Shown here: one piece after another, positions 63,962 to 64,000 of the stretch
Position numbering within the stretch: position 1 is the first letter of the stretch
Layout: each line of letters starts with the position of its first letter
Made by a program: the position numbers and the translations under genes
NCBI RefSeq assembly: GCF_003364255.1
Contig: NZ_NXLR01000009.1
Location: 1-64,000, forward strand
DNA: 64,000 nt
Source of the DNA: Helicobacter marmotae
GTDB taxonomy: Bacteria; Campylobacterota; Campylobacteria; Campylobacterales; Helicobacteraceae
Direction of reading: 5' to 3'
Notes under the pieces: model-generated
Told to the model about the DNA's origin: nothing
Seen by the model: only the letters and a program-made list of their open reading frames with translations
The model's database searches: none

Positions 63962-64000
63962 ATGTTAAAACTCGCTCAAAGTGCTTTTATTGCGTGTATT
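63962..64000 (+). CDS. Start of an unidentified gene (partial)
   Basis: An ATG at 63962 preceded by AAAGGG with a 6-nt spacer opens a frame of 13 codons (MLKLAQSAFIACI) that runs off the window. The hydrophobic residues hint at a signal peptide or membrane start, but the gene cannot be identified. Confidence 0.5.
   Translation, partial: MLKLAQSAFIACI

Overview
The window looks like chromosomal DNA of an enterohepatic Helicobacter or a close relative. Gene order across several blocks matches what I recall of H. pylori: valS-fliW-murG-ffh-rpsP-rimM-trmD-rplS; pyrH-rpoZ-spoT-tyrS-nitronate monooxygenase-amiA; cheY-prmA-ftsH-PSD-like-pssA; cheV-nspC. Two-CxxCH cytochrome c peroxidase, CheV, FliW, Sel1/Hcp-like repeats and a DUF115 Maf glycosyltransferase also fit. 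Unlike H. pylori, it carries metE, metF and hisA, which suits an intestinal or hepatic species. Coding density is high, with many 1-4 bp overlaps and TTG/GTG starts. Species is not determinable from sequence reading alone.

Layout. 1-5.4 kb: the 3' end of a chemoreceptor gene, then gltX-mop-ankyrin (minus), murG (plus) and a CapA-like lipoprotein (minus). 5.4-9.9 kb: tRNA-Glu, exonuclease III, a degenerate uracil-DNA-glycosylase-like Fe-S protein and three envelope or cofactor genes of unclear role. 9.9-20 kb: a UvrD-like helicase, fliW, valS, a rhodanese-fold lipoprotein, a PerR-like Fur regulator, ffh and the rpsP-khpA-rimM-trmD-rplS operon. 20-25.1 kb: the minus-strand series plsY-folB-aroQ-pepQ plus a flagellar Maf glycosyltransferase, and a small rhodanese.

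25.2-33.6 kb is the accessory region: a surface polysaccharide locus of GT2, an EpsG-type polymerase, a Wzz-like chain-length protein, GT8, a GT4-GT32 fusion, an FkbM methyltransferase and a second GT2. The first GT2 has a C11 tract and the FkbM gene a G13 tract. In this sequence both are out of frame and one base from restoration, the usual signature of phase-variable contingency genes.

33.6-54.3 kb: alpha-carbonic anhydrase, PPK2, PncC, a Lys-Glu-Val-Asp tRNA cluster with an ideal sigma-70-type promoter, then long plus-strand housekeeping runs. 54.3-64 kb: cytochrome c peroxidase with a candidate Fur/PerR-type operator upstream, glmS, phospholipase A, metE-metF, a Bax-inhibitor-1-like protein and the first codons of another gene.

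The most unusual structure is a dispersed palindromic repeat family. Its arms run TTTGTCAT...GAAGAATCTC and, inverted, GAATTCTTC...ATGACAA, around a core containing GACTAGTGATTC. Recognisable pieces fill every intergenic gap longer than about 350 bp (roughly 104-495, 34600-34725, 54340-54720, 56090-56510, 63719-63866). The same blocks also lie inside two polysaccharide genes, where they are translated in the same reading frame (peptide SNRDS...AQ[D/N]DK). One forms the linker of the GT4-GT32 fusion and one splits the FkbM domain. This resembles the Rickettsia palindromic elements known to insert in frame into genes, and it is the best candidate here for something undescribed.
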